The position numbers and the translations under genes were made by a program. Source: Craterostigma plantagineum (lineage: Eukaryota > Streptophyta > Magnoliopsida > Lamiales > Linderniaceae). From it: 64,000 bases of DNA. The DNA is taken from NCBI GenBank assembly GCA_027422505.1, contig JAPQWV010000411.1, positions 490,001 through 554,000 of the forward strand, in the 5' to 3' direction. Of the stretch, positions 45,136-57,591 are shown piece after piece (within the stretch, counting starts at the first letter, position 1; every line of letters begins with the position of its first letter). The notes under the pieces were generated by a model. That model had not been told where the DNA came from. It saw only the letters and a list, made by a program, of their open reading frames with translations, and ran no database searches.

Positions 45136-48100
45136 CATGAGATCAAGAATTTGAATTTGAGTCGAAATTTAATTCATCAAACCATAATAGTCTAACATTT
45201 TCAGAACATGTTTGATAAACTTGTAATTGAAATCTAATTTCACACATAGGTCATACAAAGTGAATTTTTTTGTTAAGATATAATATCATGACTTATGTAC
45301 ATAAGAGTTCAGTCGAAAATATTCTAAGTGTTGTATCGTAAATCAAGCACTGTTCACTCCATTCCACTTATCGCGCGAGAATTGAAATCCTGAACTTTTT
45401 AATTGCCTAAGTGTGATTTATGAATGCAATTCTCTGTTTTAATTTGCGATCGAAAATTTTATTCGCTAAGGTCTGCTACAGTAAAAAAGACTTAGAGAAT
45501 TTTACTAAGTGTTGAACATTATACGCGTGGTACTATTCCAGAAAAATTTTCGTGTATATTTACAATCGAGAAAATCGATTTCCGCGTAAATTTACGATCG
45601 AGAATTTTTTCGCGCGTGAATAAAATTTTTCGCCGTGAAAGTTATCGAGCGAGAAAGTATTTTGATTTTAAAATAGTTTTCGCTACGAAATTTTACGAAC
45701 GAGAAAATTGACAACGAGAAAGTAGGTTACTCATCGAGAAAATTTTCGATCGATCAAAATTATCGCTGCATACTTTTACGATAGAGAAATTTTATTGTCG
45801 AAAAATTTAATTTTATCGCCGCTAAAATTTTCAACCGAAAACAAAATTGAAATCGAAATTACTGTTTTCGATTGTAAGTTTTGCGCTCGAAACTTAATTA
45901 CACCTATTTTATGTATTTCATTCAGTAATATTTTCGCTGTCATAAAATCAGAATTCGATTTCTCGATTGTATTTCGATCTATGTTATTTATTTTACCGAT
46001 TAAGTCAAGAATTTATCGATCGAAAAAATTTTACGATGCAAACAGCGACTCAATCAAATTGAAATTCAATTGACTCTGTTTGCGAGTGAGAAAGTTCTTT
46101 GACGCCTTTAAACGTTTAAAAGTCCGTTCCAGTCGAACTCTCAATCAAACATTAAAAACGCAGATAATCGAAGAAATATACTCTTAGAATGATCGAAAAC
46201 TCTTAAACTATCCTAGGATGCAGAAATCAACCCAGATAAACACAAAAACAGGTCGAAATCTAAGCGAAATAGCATGTGGATTTGTTACAGTTTGAAAAAT
46301 CGAAAATCTACTCAAAATCAGGCAAACGATTACAAAATGTAGATGCAAACTTAGTTAAATCGCACGCTAATAGCACATAAGTGTCGTTTCTACCTTCAAT
46401 AGACAATTCCAAGATGAGAATCGAAAGATTTTGGTAGAGATTGAATGTCTGTGAAAGTTTTGCGAGAGAGAAAAATGAATAGACACTGTAGAAGTTGCGA
46501 TTAGGTTTTGCATGAGATAAAGTTTTTCGACTACAAAAAGATAAATTTACTAATTGGGCTGATTGGACGTTTCGAGTTTGCACATTATATAGGCCCAATT
46601 TTAATTTTTCGCTCGAGAAACTCCAATCGAGAATTTTCATTTGGTTCCTGTTTAATTTTCGCGTGACAAATTGGGAGCAAAAAGTACCATTTGGTCCCAA
46701 ATCAATTTTCGCTCGAGAAACTGCGATCGAAATTACAAAATTCACCCAAATTTCTCGATAGTAAGTTTTCTAAGATTTCAATTGACCCTAAGTTCAAGTA
46801 AAATCACATAATTGCTCCCCCTATTTATGAAAACAAACGCAAATAACTCCCTGTAATTCAGAATGATGACATTTGGCTCCATAATCAAATTTTGTAAATC
46901 TGCAATACTTAGAGCAAAAATGTCGAGAATATTAGAGTTAATTTTGGAAGCAATTTTTCTATTTCGGCGCCCCTTGAAAAGTTTTTTAAGAAAAATTGGT
47001 TAAATTCAGATTTATAAAACACGTTAACGATCAAAATATTTAACCAACCAAAATTTAATCCAATGTCGTGTACTCCAAGTCTTGAATAATTCGTGAAGCC
47101 CTCCTAATTGTTTCTGCAACAGTTAGAGAACGACCATAAAAATTATTTGGAGCTCAAGGCATAAATTTTGTAAATGCTCCCTCTTAAATAGTGCACCTCA
47201 ACTGATTTATCAAACAAGTACATAAACAAATATGAGTAACAATTATAAAAAAATGTAATTTATCATGATTGGCCAAGATACATGATCGCCTATACACGTA
47301 ACTATAATTTCGCGCGAGGGTATGAGCAAAAACAAATATTCACATTTTTAACTATTCAGCTCAAATGCAAAGTAATATTGCATATCAGAATGTCCGAAAT
47401 ACAACAGGATATCGCTTTTAAACAGTTCCGCATAGATGCAAATTAAGATGCGAAATACAACAGGATATCGCTTTCGGCATTTTTCTCTTATCCTTTTGTC
47501 ATTCTCATCCTTTATTTTTTTTTCGTATCAGTCTACACTTGCTCAAGCTGAAGCTCCGCTTCTCTACGAGGCCGAGAGATTATCTAAGACGAAGTTCTTC
47601 TAGTTCGTTCACGGGCCGATACCGTGCTCCTTTTTTCTTAATCCATAGATAGGTTTCAGAGATTGTCGATTTGAAGAAGTTCACAGTTATGGAATTTGAA
47701 CCCGAGGCCGTGCTCCTCTTCTCGTTTCCCGATATAAGACCGGATATTCGTTGGAGATGGTCAATTCGAGGTGCTCCTCTTACAGCCGTTCTGACGAGCG
47801 TACGAGATTATCGATGGAGAAGATCGAGCAAGATCCATCCCCCTTCTAATGATTTGGAACTGTTAATAGTCGAAAAGCAGGTTCTTTTGGACGGCTTTTT
47901 GTGCGTTGAGCATTCCTCGTGTGCGTTTTCCACCTTCTTTTGTCATCTCTTTCTTTGTCGTATCTTTTTCTCCCCTCCTTTTCTCGTTTGAACATCCCCG
48001 CGAAGATTCAGATTATTGGTAGAAGGCTCAAGGGGTTTCAGGTGAAGAAAACGTATTCGGAGAAAGCTCAAAATGTATGAGTAAAGGCTATGTTAAAGGA

Positions 48101-48588
48101 TTGAAATTTTCCAGATAAGGCCAAGTGAGGGATTTTCTAAGTGCCCTAATCATATTCCGAACGATCTAATGCAAGGCGAGTATGAGGCCAATAATCACTA
48201 GTTAAGACAAGCAATTGATGTGTATAGAGTAAATCCGTAGAGAAAAAATAAGACGGCTAGAGTCCTCATTTATATGAAGTGGCTTTGTGTCTAGTGGAAC
48301 AAACTAATGACATTTACACACAAGAATGCGACTTTGACTGACAAAATTAAGCAATTAACCAGTCACATGTCAGGAAAATCTATTTGTGACTTAGATCGAG
48401 CATCCTAAAGATATCGTCATTCCCCTAATATTATAGGTATATGTATAATATTTTTGAATTAGTAGATTTTATTAATATAGTATTATTTATTTTTAAGTTG
48501 TAAATATCACGTAAAATATAACATTTAAGAATGCAAAACACATAAAATAGACCAGATGAATAGTATATAGGAGCACGCAGAGCACATA
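45136..48588 (-). other. Non-coding spacer between RNase H and additional ORF of D3
   Basis: No ORF of element type is seen on either strand. Bases 45400-46080 and 46560-46750 are full of TTTTCGATCGAGAAA-like words, similar to 20340-20660 of D4. A word of about 24 bp (CGAAATACAACAGGATATCG) is repeated at 47395 and 47450. If the splice-site-like tract at 45111 is used, this would be intron sequence. Confidence 0.55.
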
Positions 48589-49368
48589 TTACGGAAGATT
48601 CAACATGCCTAATTTACCGACAACAAATTGGAATCGTTTTTCATCCAATGCCTTTGTGAAAATGGCGGCTAGTTGGTACTCCTTGTTCACGAAATACATG
48701 TCAATAGTACATTTTTCTACGTGATCGTTTATAAAGTGATACCGAATGTCTATGTGTTTTGTGTGTGAGTGGTGAACAAGATTGCACGTTTTAGCAATGG
48801 CACTCTGGAGATCACTGTAAATGGGTATATTATTTAAATTGTACCCATAATCACGAAGTTTAGTCCTCATTGACAGCATTTGAGAGCAACAACTAGCGGC
48901 TGCGACGTATTCTGCTTCGGCCGTTGATGTTGACACGCAATTCTGCTTCTTGGATGACCAACAGACCACCTTTTCGCCTAGAAATTGAGCGCCACCAGAG
49001 GTGATTTTCCTGTCCATTCGACAACCTGCATAATAAGCGTCAGTATAGCCAATTAATTTGAGATTCGTGCCCTTAGGATACCGCAATCCTGGGGTAGAGG
49101 TGCCTTTGAGGTAGCGAGCGCAGGATCCGCCTGACCGCAAGCATGTGTGATTCTATGGGGTCGGCTTGGAAACGGGCACAAAGGTGGCAAACATAATATC
49201 CGACCGGTTGGAGGTGTTGTAGAGAAGGGAGCCGATGATGCTGCGATAGGGTGTGATGTCGACCACTTTTCCTGTGGGATCGGCATCCAACTTGCAGCTT
49301 GTTGACATAGGAGTGCTGATAGGTTTGCTCTGATCTTGATGGAACTTCTTCAGAACGTCCTTGATATC
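48589..49368 (-). pseudogene. D3 RNase H and end of reverse transcriptase
   Basis: The minus strand encodes KKFHQDQSKPISTPMSTSCK, ITPYRSIIGSLLYNTSNRSD (end of copia RT), then GYTDAYYAGCRMDRKITSGG, CVSTSTAEAEYVAAASCCSQ and HHSHTKHIDIRYHFINDHVE, the complete copia RNase H up to GMLNLP and a stop. A frameshift lies near 49150. The order of motifs matches the pol of elements carrying the additional ORF as I remember them from asterids. The 5' RT part is cut by B at 49369. Confidence 0.87.
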
Positions 49369-49666
49369 TGTTAGGATATTTAGTGATTGTGTCAATAGTT
49401 TAAGTCTTGGGATTTATATTGTAATTATCCTTTAGCTTGGGCTTTGGACTAGAATGTAATTATTTAATTTTTGGTGTTTGGGCCTTAATATATACCTAGG
49501 GTTAATGTGGTATATAAGGTGTTACCAACACCATTTGAAAGCTAATCAAAGATCAAAAGGCAAACCCAAGTTTTCACACACTACACACACTACAAGGTGA
49601 GAAAGTCTCCCTGTTCATTCCATCAAAGCCTCTTTGATTCCTTGTTTGGTGCTTTCGGGACCAACA
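49369..49666 (+). repeat. 5' LTR of element B
   Basis: 298 bp from TGTTAGGATATTTAG to GGGACCAACA, with the TATA box TATATAAGG near 49512. Confidence 0.88.
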
Positions 49667-49668
49667 AG

Positions 49669-49680
49669 TGGTATCAGAGC
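49669..49680 (+). other. Primer-binding site of B
   Basis: TGGTATCAGAGC, two bases after the LTR, complementary to the end of initiator methionine tRNA. Confidence 0.9.
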
Positions 49681-50139
49681 AAACGTGGATCGATCTGCAT
49701 TGATTTGAATCCAGTTTCGTTCGATTCCAAGAAAGATCAAAGGTGTTTTCGGATAAAAATCACTTTCGGGCATTTTGAACTCGTTTTGGGGTATTTTTGC
49801 TTTGTTTATTTGTGTTTAAAACCTACCTCCAGATCGATTCTATGCCTAAGATGTTTTTACAACACTTTTGGATCAGTTTTAACGAGTTTTGAGCGAGATT
49901 GAAGCAAAAACTTTTCAGAAAAGGACATCTCGGCCATTTTCTGTTTTTGGTCGATTTGACCTATTTCTTGTTGTTTTTAGCTCACAAATCGGTCGATTAT
50001 GTGTTTAGGGAAGAATTTCTGAAGTTTAGGATCAAGTTTGAGCGATTTTGGTTGAGATTTGAGCAAGAACGGGACGATTTTCTGGCAAAACGCGTGAAAG
50101 CAATGGAACAGTACTTAGTTCGTTCTTGACCGCGAAATT

Positions 50140-50895
50140 TTGTGCTTAATCGTTCAAGTACGCGAAATTTCCATATCCGCGAAAGTTGATCCCGAGAATT
50201 TATCTTCAAACCCGCGAAACTTTTACTTATACTGCATTTTTTCGCAACTGCCTACTTTCAAAACCGAGAATCTTTAAACCGCGAAACTTTCACTTACACT
50301 GCATTTTTTCGCAACTGCCTACTTCAAAAATCCGAGAAACTTTCATCTGCAAAATTTGCTTACACTTCATAATCCGAGAAATTCCATATCCGAGAAAGCT
50401 TGTTCCGCGAATTTTTCTGAGCCGCGAAATTTTTTTTTTGCCGAGAACTTTCGAAATTCTTATATCCGAGAAACTTTAAATGCGAGAAATTTCATTTCAA
50501 GAATTTATTCAAACCGCGAAATTTTCATAACTTGCGAAATTTACTTGCGAAGATTTAAAATTCTCAACATGCGAAATTTCTATAACTTGCGAAAGTTTCT
50601 TGCGAAGCTCTAAAAATTCTTAACTTGCGAAAGTTTTATAACGTGCGAAATTTTCTTGCGAAGCTTTAAAATTCTCAACTTGCGAAAGTTTTATAACGTG
50701 CGAAATTTTCTTGCGAAGCTTCACAAATTCTCAACTTGCGAAAGTTTTATAACTCGCGAAATTCTCTTGCGAAACTTTAAATCCTCAACTAGCGAAATTT
50801 TTACAACTTACGAAGTTTTCTTGCGAAGCTTAAAAATTCTCAACTTACGAAATTTTTATAACTTGCGAAATTCTTCAACTTGCGAATTTTTCTAA
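50140..50895 (+). repeat. GCGAA-rich tandem repeats in the leader of B
   Basis: From about 50515 a unit of about 56 bp recurs some seven times (starts near 50515, 50568, 50623, 50677, 50734, 50788, 50843). Each unit holds about three GCGAA cores 18-20 bp apart, in CTTGCGAAAGTTTTATAAC, GTGCGAAATTTTC and TTGCGAAGCTT. Bases 50140-50510 hold a looser version with CCGCGAAA and CCGAGAAA words. Confidence 0.85.
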
Positions 50896-51243
50896 CATGT
50901 TAAATTTTTCTAGTGTTGAAATTTTCTCGGGTTAAATCTTTCCAAACTTATTTAAGATTTGATCCTTACACTTTAGTCCTATCACCCTAGACCACTTTTG
51001 ACATAAAATAATTTTTCTCGCCTCAAATCTCGTTTTAAATTTCTAGAACTTCTCCTAATTTCAAGATATATTTTCTCTTCATACATTATCGACCATCACA
51101 CACGCTCACTTAGTTCTAAGAAATTCTTTAAACAATTTTATTCTCAAAACTCTACACGTTAAACTCGTGTTTCTCATCTCGTTCGTTACTAACTTTCTTA
51201 TCTATACAAGATCAAAACCACGGACGATTCGACTGCACCAACC

Positions 51244-53782
51244 ATGTCTACCACGAATGACATCTCAACAGTGGGCTCTGACACCAGGCCTCCGATGTTG
51301 CGATAAGGCGACTACAGCATATGGACAAACCGGTTCCTCACGTCAGGAACAAAGGCGCACCACTCTCTTAATACCTTCTGGACTCCATCTTCAACGGCCC
51401 AGCACCGTTCTGGACAATCAGCCCTGCACAGCCAAATGCAAACCCTCCCATGGATGAACGCCGCACAACAAGAGGTCCCATCAATGAGGATGAAGAGGCT
51501 CGCGTACAGGCCGATGAGACTGCCAAAGGATATCTCTTCCAGGCTATGGGAAACGAGGTCTACGCTCACATTGAGTGCTGCACAACTGCTAAGGAAATAT
51601 GGGATGAGCTCGTGGCAATCATGGCAGGCACAATTGAGAGTGCTCAAGGGAGGAAATCAGCATGTCTCTCGCAGTATGAACACTTCCAGGCCTATGAAGG
51701 AGAGGAACTGCGTGACACATACCTCCGATACTTGAAGGTCATCAATGAACTCAAGAAAGCCAGGATCTCGAGAGACAAATTCGATATCAACAACCGCTTC
51801 CTTGGTAGCCTCAAACCACATTGGGGCAATGCAATCGTAATGATGATTCAGAGTAAGGACCTCTCCAACACTTCCATCCACGCTCTATATGACAGTCTGT
51901 CTGCCTATGCTCCCTACGTGCAACCCCATTCCACCAACACTCGAGTCGACCCACTGGCCCTCCTCTCGAACAAGACCAATGAACGATCTTCCACCACTAA
52001 GACCAAACAGAACAAAGGGAAGCTACCAGCTACTGTATCGGGCACTCCTTCAGGATCCGAAGCTAACACAGAATCTGATGAAGATGTTCGTGATCTACGC
52101 AAACAACTGCAATGCTCACTAAGATGGTCTCAAAGAAGCTCGGGAAAAATCCTCATCCTCCTCCAATCGCCAAAGAACCTTTAGCGGCACCAAAAAGACC
52201 ACTCCCACGGAGGAAGCTAAGCCGACAAAGAAAGAGGAGGAATCAGCACCCCAAAAGGCTGTGAAGTGCTTTCGATGTGGGAAGTCAGGCCACTTTGCCA
52301 AGGAATGCCACGCACCACGCGTCAAGGACTCTGGCTACTACGATCGTAAGGCCAGATTGACTCGCAAAATGGAAAGTGGGAAAGTTCTTCTCACCAAAGA
52401 GGCTGAGTGGGTGAACGACACTTCAGAAGACGAGGAGCCTAAGGATGAAGATTGCTGCATGGCAAGGCTGGTCGAACAGGACGAGGACGAGGAGATGGTT
52501 GACATCAGTGAGAACACAGCTAAGACTCCCATCAACGCTGAGTCTGAGGTACGAATCTCACAACTCGATGATGTGTTTAATCACCGACACACCATTAACA
52601 AACCCACCATAGACGCTAAGGAATATAATGAACTTAAGCTAAAATTTGAAAACAACTATGCCTTACTTAGTCTAAAAGTAGAAGAGCTTGCATGTGCAAA
52701 CGAACGTCTAATGGCCTCTGAAGCGTTAGTCAAACGTCTGCAAAGCAAGAACGAACAAAGTGAGACTAAGGTTAAGGAAACTACACTAGCCATCAGTTCA
52801 TGTGAAACTTCTCGCCTCCTGACGGCCTCCCAATATGAACTGCTTACGAAGGAAAGAGTTAGGCTATACCGCAAGGTGAAAGAACTTGAAGAGAAACTTC
52901 ACCTTAGAAAAAAGGCCGCAAACATCTTATGCCTATTGAACCAACCAGTTGAAACAGAATTCTACGACGCCCGGATGGGAATCGGCCTGGCCAGCAACTG
53001 CGATCCAACGCCGCTAATTGTTAAAAGGTATAACATGTACAGTACATCATTCCTACAAACGAGGAAGGGTACTCCCTCGCAGCTCATGCCGTTTGTAAGA
53101 TCCTCCTCCGTTGTTCTTTCGGAAGAAAAGAGGGAACAAAACATTCTCTGGGCAGAAATCGCGTACGACTACACGGAATTGAATGCTAGTGATAAGACTA
53201 AAAAGCCTTCACTCTCCGAAGACATCAAGTCTCAGTTCCCAACCGAAGAACAGGAAATCGCTTTCCGAGAAGCACTTTCTCGCAAAAGAACGAGAAGATC
53301 TACTTTACAAAATCTTTACCCTAGAACAATCTCACAATACGAACAAACTTTCTACGTCGAGTCAAGTACCCGATTCTCAAACTTGTAAATATAAGAGGAC
53401 GGCGAAGATGACTCCTGAAGCTGACACATATTCTAACACTAACTCGCGTACTCTTATGGATACAGGGAATGTGAGTTCGACATCTCTGGAAGGGAGTTCG
53501 TATCAAATAAAGGAGAATCCGCTCTTCGATGACAAGAAGAAAACACCATCCTATATTCGTCTTTCCTCTCTATGTACTGAATCCCAATGTCCTAAGGTCG
53601 TAGACAATTATGTTGCCAAAACTTATCTTTCTTTTACCAAGCTTATGCCTATGTGCTGTTGCGATGATTTTTTTCTCCCACGCTTTCATGAATATGACAC
53701 ACATGAACACGCAACACTCCGACCACGCAAGCGAACCTCCTCTACGACGTCTTTGAAATCTCCCATCTCGTCTAAACCTAAG
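51244..53782 (+). pseudogene. Element B gag (broken), with zinc knuckle and coiled coil
   Basis: The ATG at 51244 begins MSTTNDISTVGSDTRPPMLR; a TAA at 51304-51306 stops it. Gag continues with DETAKGYLFQAMGNEVYAHI, AKEIWDELVAIMAGT, LRDTYLRYLKVINELKKARI and the zinc knuckle CFRCGKSGHFAKEC at 52267. It then has a C-terminal extension of about 500 codons with a predicted coiled coil (YNELKLKFENNYALLSLKVE, then RVRLYRKVKELEEKL). Frameshifts lie near 51450, 52130-52200 and 53285. This long extension is typical of large copia elements. The frame is cut by element A. Confidence 0.83.
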
Positions 53783-55489
53783 TGAAGATATAAATGTGCC
53801 TAAGAGGGGGGGTGAATTAGGCTTACAAAATTTTGTGCTTCTTTTACAAAACCTTAGTGTGGTGACTTAGATATGCCAAATTATATTTGGACGAGTATTC
53901 CTGTTATATCCTAGTATTGTCGGATGTGTTTCGGGTCTGTCTCTCAGTGATAACGAAATAACCGAAAAGTAAATGGGAGACAAGATTTTTATAGAGGTTA
54001 TATCCCCAACTGGGGTTTACTCCTCTCCTTGGGATTTGCTTCCCATGAGTTTAACCAATCACTATAATGCACCGTAGCTGGATACAAAACTGATTGGTTA
54101 GCCCAATACACAACCGAACCAAGTCGAACACTAGACACTACTAGGTTACCACGCGCCGAGTTTCGTTCCTCGGAATCTCCTTGATCTCGACAGACACAGC
54201 TTGCTACCGAAGGGCCCCCGGACTTGTCCTTCCCTTCACGTGTGCGTAAACGTCGACCTTGCCTCCTTGGTATTGCTCACGTCCGAAGACAACACGTCCG
54301 AAGACAGAATATATGGCAGGGGATGATGGAATATCGGATAAATCACTCGCTCAGTAATGGATACGCAGGTTAACGCTCAGTAAGGCAGAAAGCTATCACA
54401 AGTGAATGGCTCAGGAATCTCTTAGTAACTCTCTGCTCAAAAATCTCTCGTAGGCTTAAATTCGCAAATTCTGTGTTGTTCGAAAATCTAAAGTGCAGCT
54501 CATATATAATCCTTTTCTAATAGCACTTCACATGGAAAGTCATATCAAACAATAATCACCAAATCAAGCATAGTTTCCATGTAGCTTTCGAATCAATCAT
54601 ACCATATAAATCATGCTTTTAATAAATCATCACAACGGTCATATAGCACATTAAAGCATGATTATATTCCATATAAAAGCTCAATTTCGTTCTCAAGCAT
54701 ATTCAACCACTTCGCATATATTTTCCATATCGAAACTTTCCATAAGTGATTCCCTGCTATCAGTTCCTAGTAACGAGTCAATCCAGATTTACTTTCCAAG
54801 TATGGCACACAAGATAGCAAGGCATCAGCACGTTTTCCATGTACAGCTCATAGCATTTAATCAATATATTTACCATGTTTAGCACACAAGTCAGATCAGA
54901 GCTTACTTAAATCGATTTATCACATCATGGCACAACTTTCCTTATTTCAGAGATATCACCCGTCATACCACATACCATATAAGTAGCACATTATCCATAA
55001 GATCAATCAAATCAAATCTTTCCTAAATATAATAATCCAATCAGCATAAGGAAAGATATTAATTCAATATTGCACATTAAATATAGTGGAAGGCATGCAA
55101 GAATCGTATTAGTGATTTTCGTCCAGGAATAAACAAGTATCAACGGATATATCACTTTCCATATGTAAACAGCATATTTTCCTTTTATAACTCAGTAGGA
55201 TATCTCATGCATTATTTCCATATATAGCACAGAACGATATATCCTATCTCATGGACTGTCTATAACATGCGATCACCTAGTTCCATCAAATCATTACAAA
55301 ATCACAAGCAATTCAAATATTCAACACTTTAACAATTTTCATCTCATTAGCAATGCATGGTTGAACATTATCATGAACTTAGACATTTTATTTGTCCCAA
55401 ATCGAATTGCTTAATTTATAGAACTAATGTCATTACAATTACATTGTTCATCAAAACTCTCTAACATATATGGACCAAAAAGGTCAACA
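53783..55489 (-). repeat. 3' LTR of A
   Basis: 1707 bp. In element reading it starts TGTTGACCTTTTTGGTCC and ends TTATATCTTCA. A TATA-like TTATATATGAG lies near 54505. The first 931 bp in plus reading match 63070-64000. Confidence 0.9.
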
Positions 55490-55505
55490 TTCTCCCCCTT
55501 TTTGA
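55490..55505 (-). other. Polypurine tract of A
   Basis: The minus strand reads CAAAAAGGGGGAGAA directly before the LTR start TGTTGACC. It is the primer for plus-strand synthesis. Confidence 0.85.
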
Positions 55506-56085
55506 TGATGACATGTAATTGATGCAGCACGGAAGCAAGTAAGCATATTCGATTACGCAAGTCCTAGCGCATATGTCTAAGTGTTTCATAATCACAAAGC
55601 AGAGCATACGATATTTCCTAATCACATGTGATACCCATTTGCTCCCCCTGCCTATGTGCAGTTATCTCTATGACATGCATAATATCATGTCAAATTTTGC
55701 TCCCCCTGCCTAAGTGCGCATTTTCCAAGCATGGTTCAAGCAATCATGTAATCATCGCAGCAGGCACTTAGCACAATCAATTCGCACATTCAAGTATCAG
55801 AGTATAAGATCAGATCAAAGATGTTAGATATAGAAGATATATCATAAAAGCAGCAAAATATTATATTAGGGTTCAACGAACTTCCCTACATACCAAAAAC
55901 ACTTAGACTTAGACGCAAAACGCCTACCAAAAACACTTAGACTTAGACGCAAAACGCCTAAAACTTACCTTACTACTCCCCCTTCATTATCAAAAAGGTG
56001 GGAGGGATACTTAGGAACAAAACGATACTAGCAGAGCGGAATAACCTAGGGGCTACTAAGAGCAGAATGGAAGTAGAGGGGCAGC
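55506..56085 (-). other. Non-coding stretch between additional ORF and 3' LTR of A
   Basis: No ORF. A 34-bp word starting CCAAAAACACTTAGAC is tandemly duplicated at 55893-55926 and 55927-55960. Confidence 0.6.
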
Positions 56086-57591
56086 CTACTGGCTTGAAGA
56101 TGTTTCAGAATCGGCGGGCTTAGGAAGGGACTTCTTGACGAGCTTCGAGAGCTTGGATAGTTTCAGTGACAGCTCGGTATACTGCTCTTTGAGCTTGCGG
56201 AAGCGCTTCTGATTATCAGCCTTGATATCGGAGATATCGCGGCGCAGCACTGAGATTCCTGCCTTCCCTACGCTCAGCTCATCCTCGTAGTCATCGTCCT
56301 CGTCGCTTTTGACCTCCGCTTTCCCTTTCGCAGCCGACCGTTTCTGGGCGCTGTCCACTGATCTGTTCTCCTTGGCCTTGAACCAGCCTTGACCTTTAGT
56401 GTGATGAATCCTCATGCGTTTCAGAGTCACAAGATCCACAACGTGGATGGCCGTATCTTCCCATGCCGGCGGCATCTGGATTTTCTCACACTCAAGGAAG
56501 TGCGTGAGCAACATCCGTAAGGCAATGCCTTGTCTGTGCTTTCAACAGCTTGGATCATGTGCTTCAGGATCACATACCCGAGATTGAACTTGCGATTCTG
56601 GGATATCATGTACACGGCAAAAGTGCTCATGAAATTCATGGTGGTAGAGTGGCCGCCACTTCCGATTTTGGCACTCCACAAGGTCATGTTCAGCAGCTTA
56701 TGAAGGAAGAAGAAATCTATGGGAAGTTGATTGAGAGCTTCTCCGTCTGAAAAGCGGGGCTTAGTACGGGTACTCCGGAGTTTCAGAAGGACATCACTGG
56801 ATTCGAAACCATCAGCATGGCACCAGTTGTTCATGTCGTAGTGGCAGAGGGGTTCATCAGGAACTCCAAGCATCTCGTTGATCTTCTTCGTGGTCCAGTG
56901 GATTCTGCCTCCCAGCACATAGGAGCGGACATTGATGTGTCCTTCATACTCATCGTAGTCAAAGTTTGCGTAGAAGAGCTTGACAGCTTCTGGGTAGTAG
57001 GGCTTGTTGATACTCAGGAATTTCTCCAATCCGTAGTCTTTCAGCCAAGTGATAACAGTTCCAGCAGGCAACTTGTCGAAAGCGACGCCTCGACCACGAG
57101 CGATGTCACGCTTGCTAAAGCTTTTGTAGACGGTTCGGTTACTTTCTTCTAGGAACAGGGCTTCAACTGGGATCTCAGTTGGGTTGGACAGGTCGATGGA
57201 AGGGATATCAGAAGTTTTAGGGCTTGGTTTTGGAGACGGCGAGGCCCTATCAAGTGGGGAAGGAGATTTCTGGGTTTCCTCTGGCGTTGGGCTTTTAGAG
57301 CGGGACTTCTGGGTTTCGTCATGAATTTATTTAGCATCCTCTTGACTCGAAACAGATTTTTCAGGCTCGGGTGATCTCACAGGGGTTGTTTTCTTGCCTT
57401 TCTTCTTCTTCTTCTTGGGAATCTTAGGGGGAGATGGTCCTTTTTCAGCCGATTTGTCTTTCGAACGGGTTTTTCGAACTGGGGTGGTTGATGGTGAAAC
57501 TGGCGTGGATGAGTCTGGAGCAGCATCGGATGGGTCTTTGTCTGATGGAGGTTCCTTTCGTTTACGGCTGGATGATTAGGGTTTTTGCCAT
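56086..57591 (-). pseudogene. Additional ORF of A: basic N-terminus, transposon-like domain, coiled coil
   Basis: The likely start is ATG 57591 after a CT-rich leader ending AAACCCTAATCA. A frameshift follows within ten codons. Then come a P/S/K-rich part with a nuclear-localisation-like PKKKKKKGKK (near 57410), a TAA at 57327-57329, and a domain (57071-56427) reading WLKDYGLEKFLSINKPYYPE, VKLFYANFDYDEYEGHINVR, GGRIHWTTKKINEMLGVPDE, MNFMSTFAVYMISQNRKFNL. This recalls the plant-specific domain annotated as putative plant transposon protein (from memory). A frameshift lies near 56515. The C-terminus holds an acidic patch (KSDEDDDYEDELS) and a coiled-coil-like stretch (KLKEQYTELSLKLSKLSKLV). It lies where SIRE elements have an env-like ORF, but no signal peptide or membrane segment is visible. 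Confidence 0.72.

Larger units (their letters stand above)
40973..49368 (-). mobile_element. D-family copia element D3, left half
   Basis: On the minus strand from right to left: RT end and RNase H (49368-48589), a 3.5-kb non-coding spacer (48588-45111), the additional ORF (45110-41304) and the 3' LTR (41308-40973). B interrupts the RT at 49369. The join of pol, spacer and additional ORF in one element is inferred from common orientation and order, and from the same order in D4. No second LTR lies between them. Confidence 0.75.
49369..53782 (+). mobile_element. Copia element B, left part
   Basis: 5' LTR 49369-49666, primer-binding site 49669-49680, a long repeat-rich leader (49700-51243) and gag (51244-53782). 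It is inserted into the RT of D3; the flanking base group is ATATC. Gag is cut at 53782 by element A. Pol and the 3' LTR should lie beyond the window. Confidence 0.85.

Noticed and set aside
47671..47991. Plus-strand ORF of 106 codons
   Set aside because: No recognisable domain, in the D3 spacer, opposite to the element. It is probably a chance frame.
50140..50895. Regular short repeats that could suggest a CRISPR array
   Set aside because: Units are adjacent and degenerate, with no unique spacers. They sit in the leader of a plant retroelement.
56086..57591. Envelope gene of element A
   Set aside because: The position fits, but there is no signal peptide, transmembrane segment or cysteine pattern. 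The protein is basic, acidic and coiled-coil in parts.
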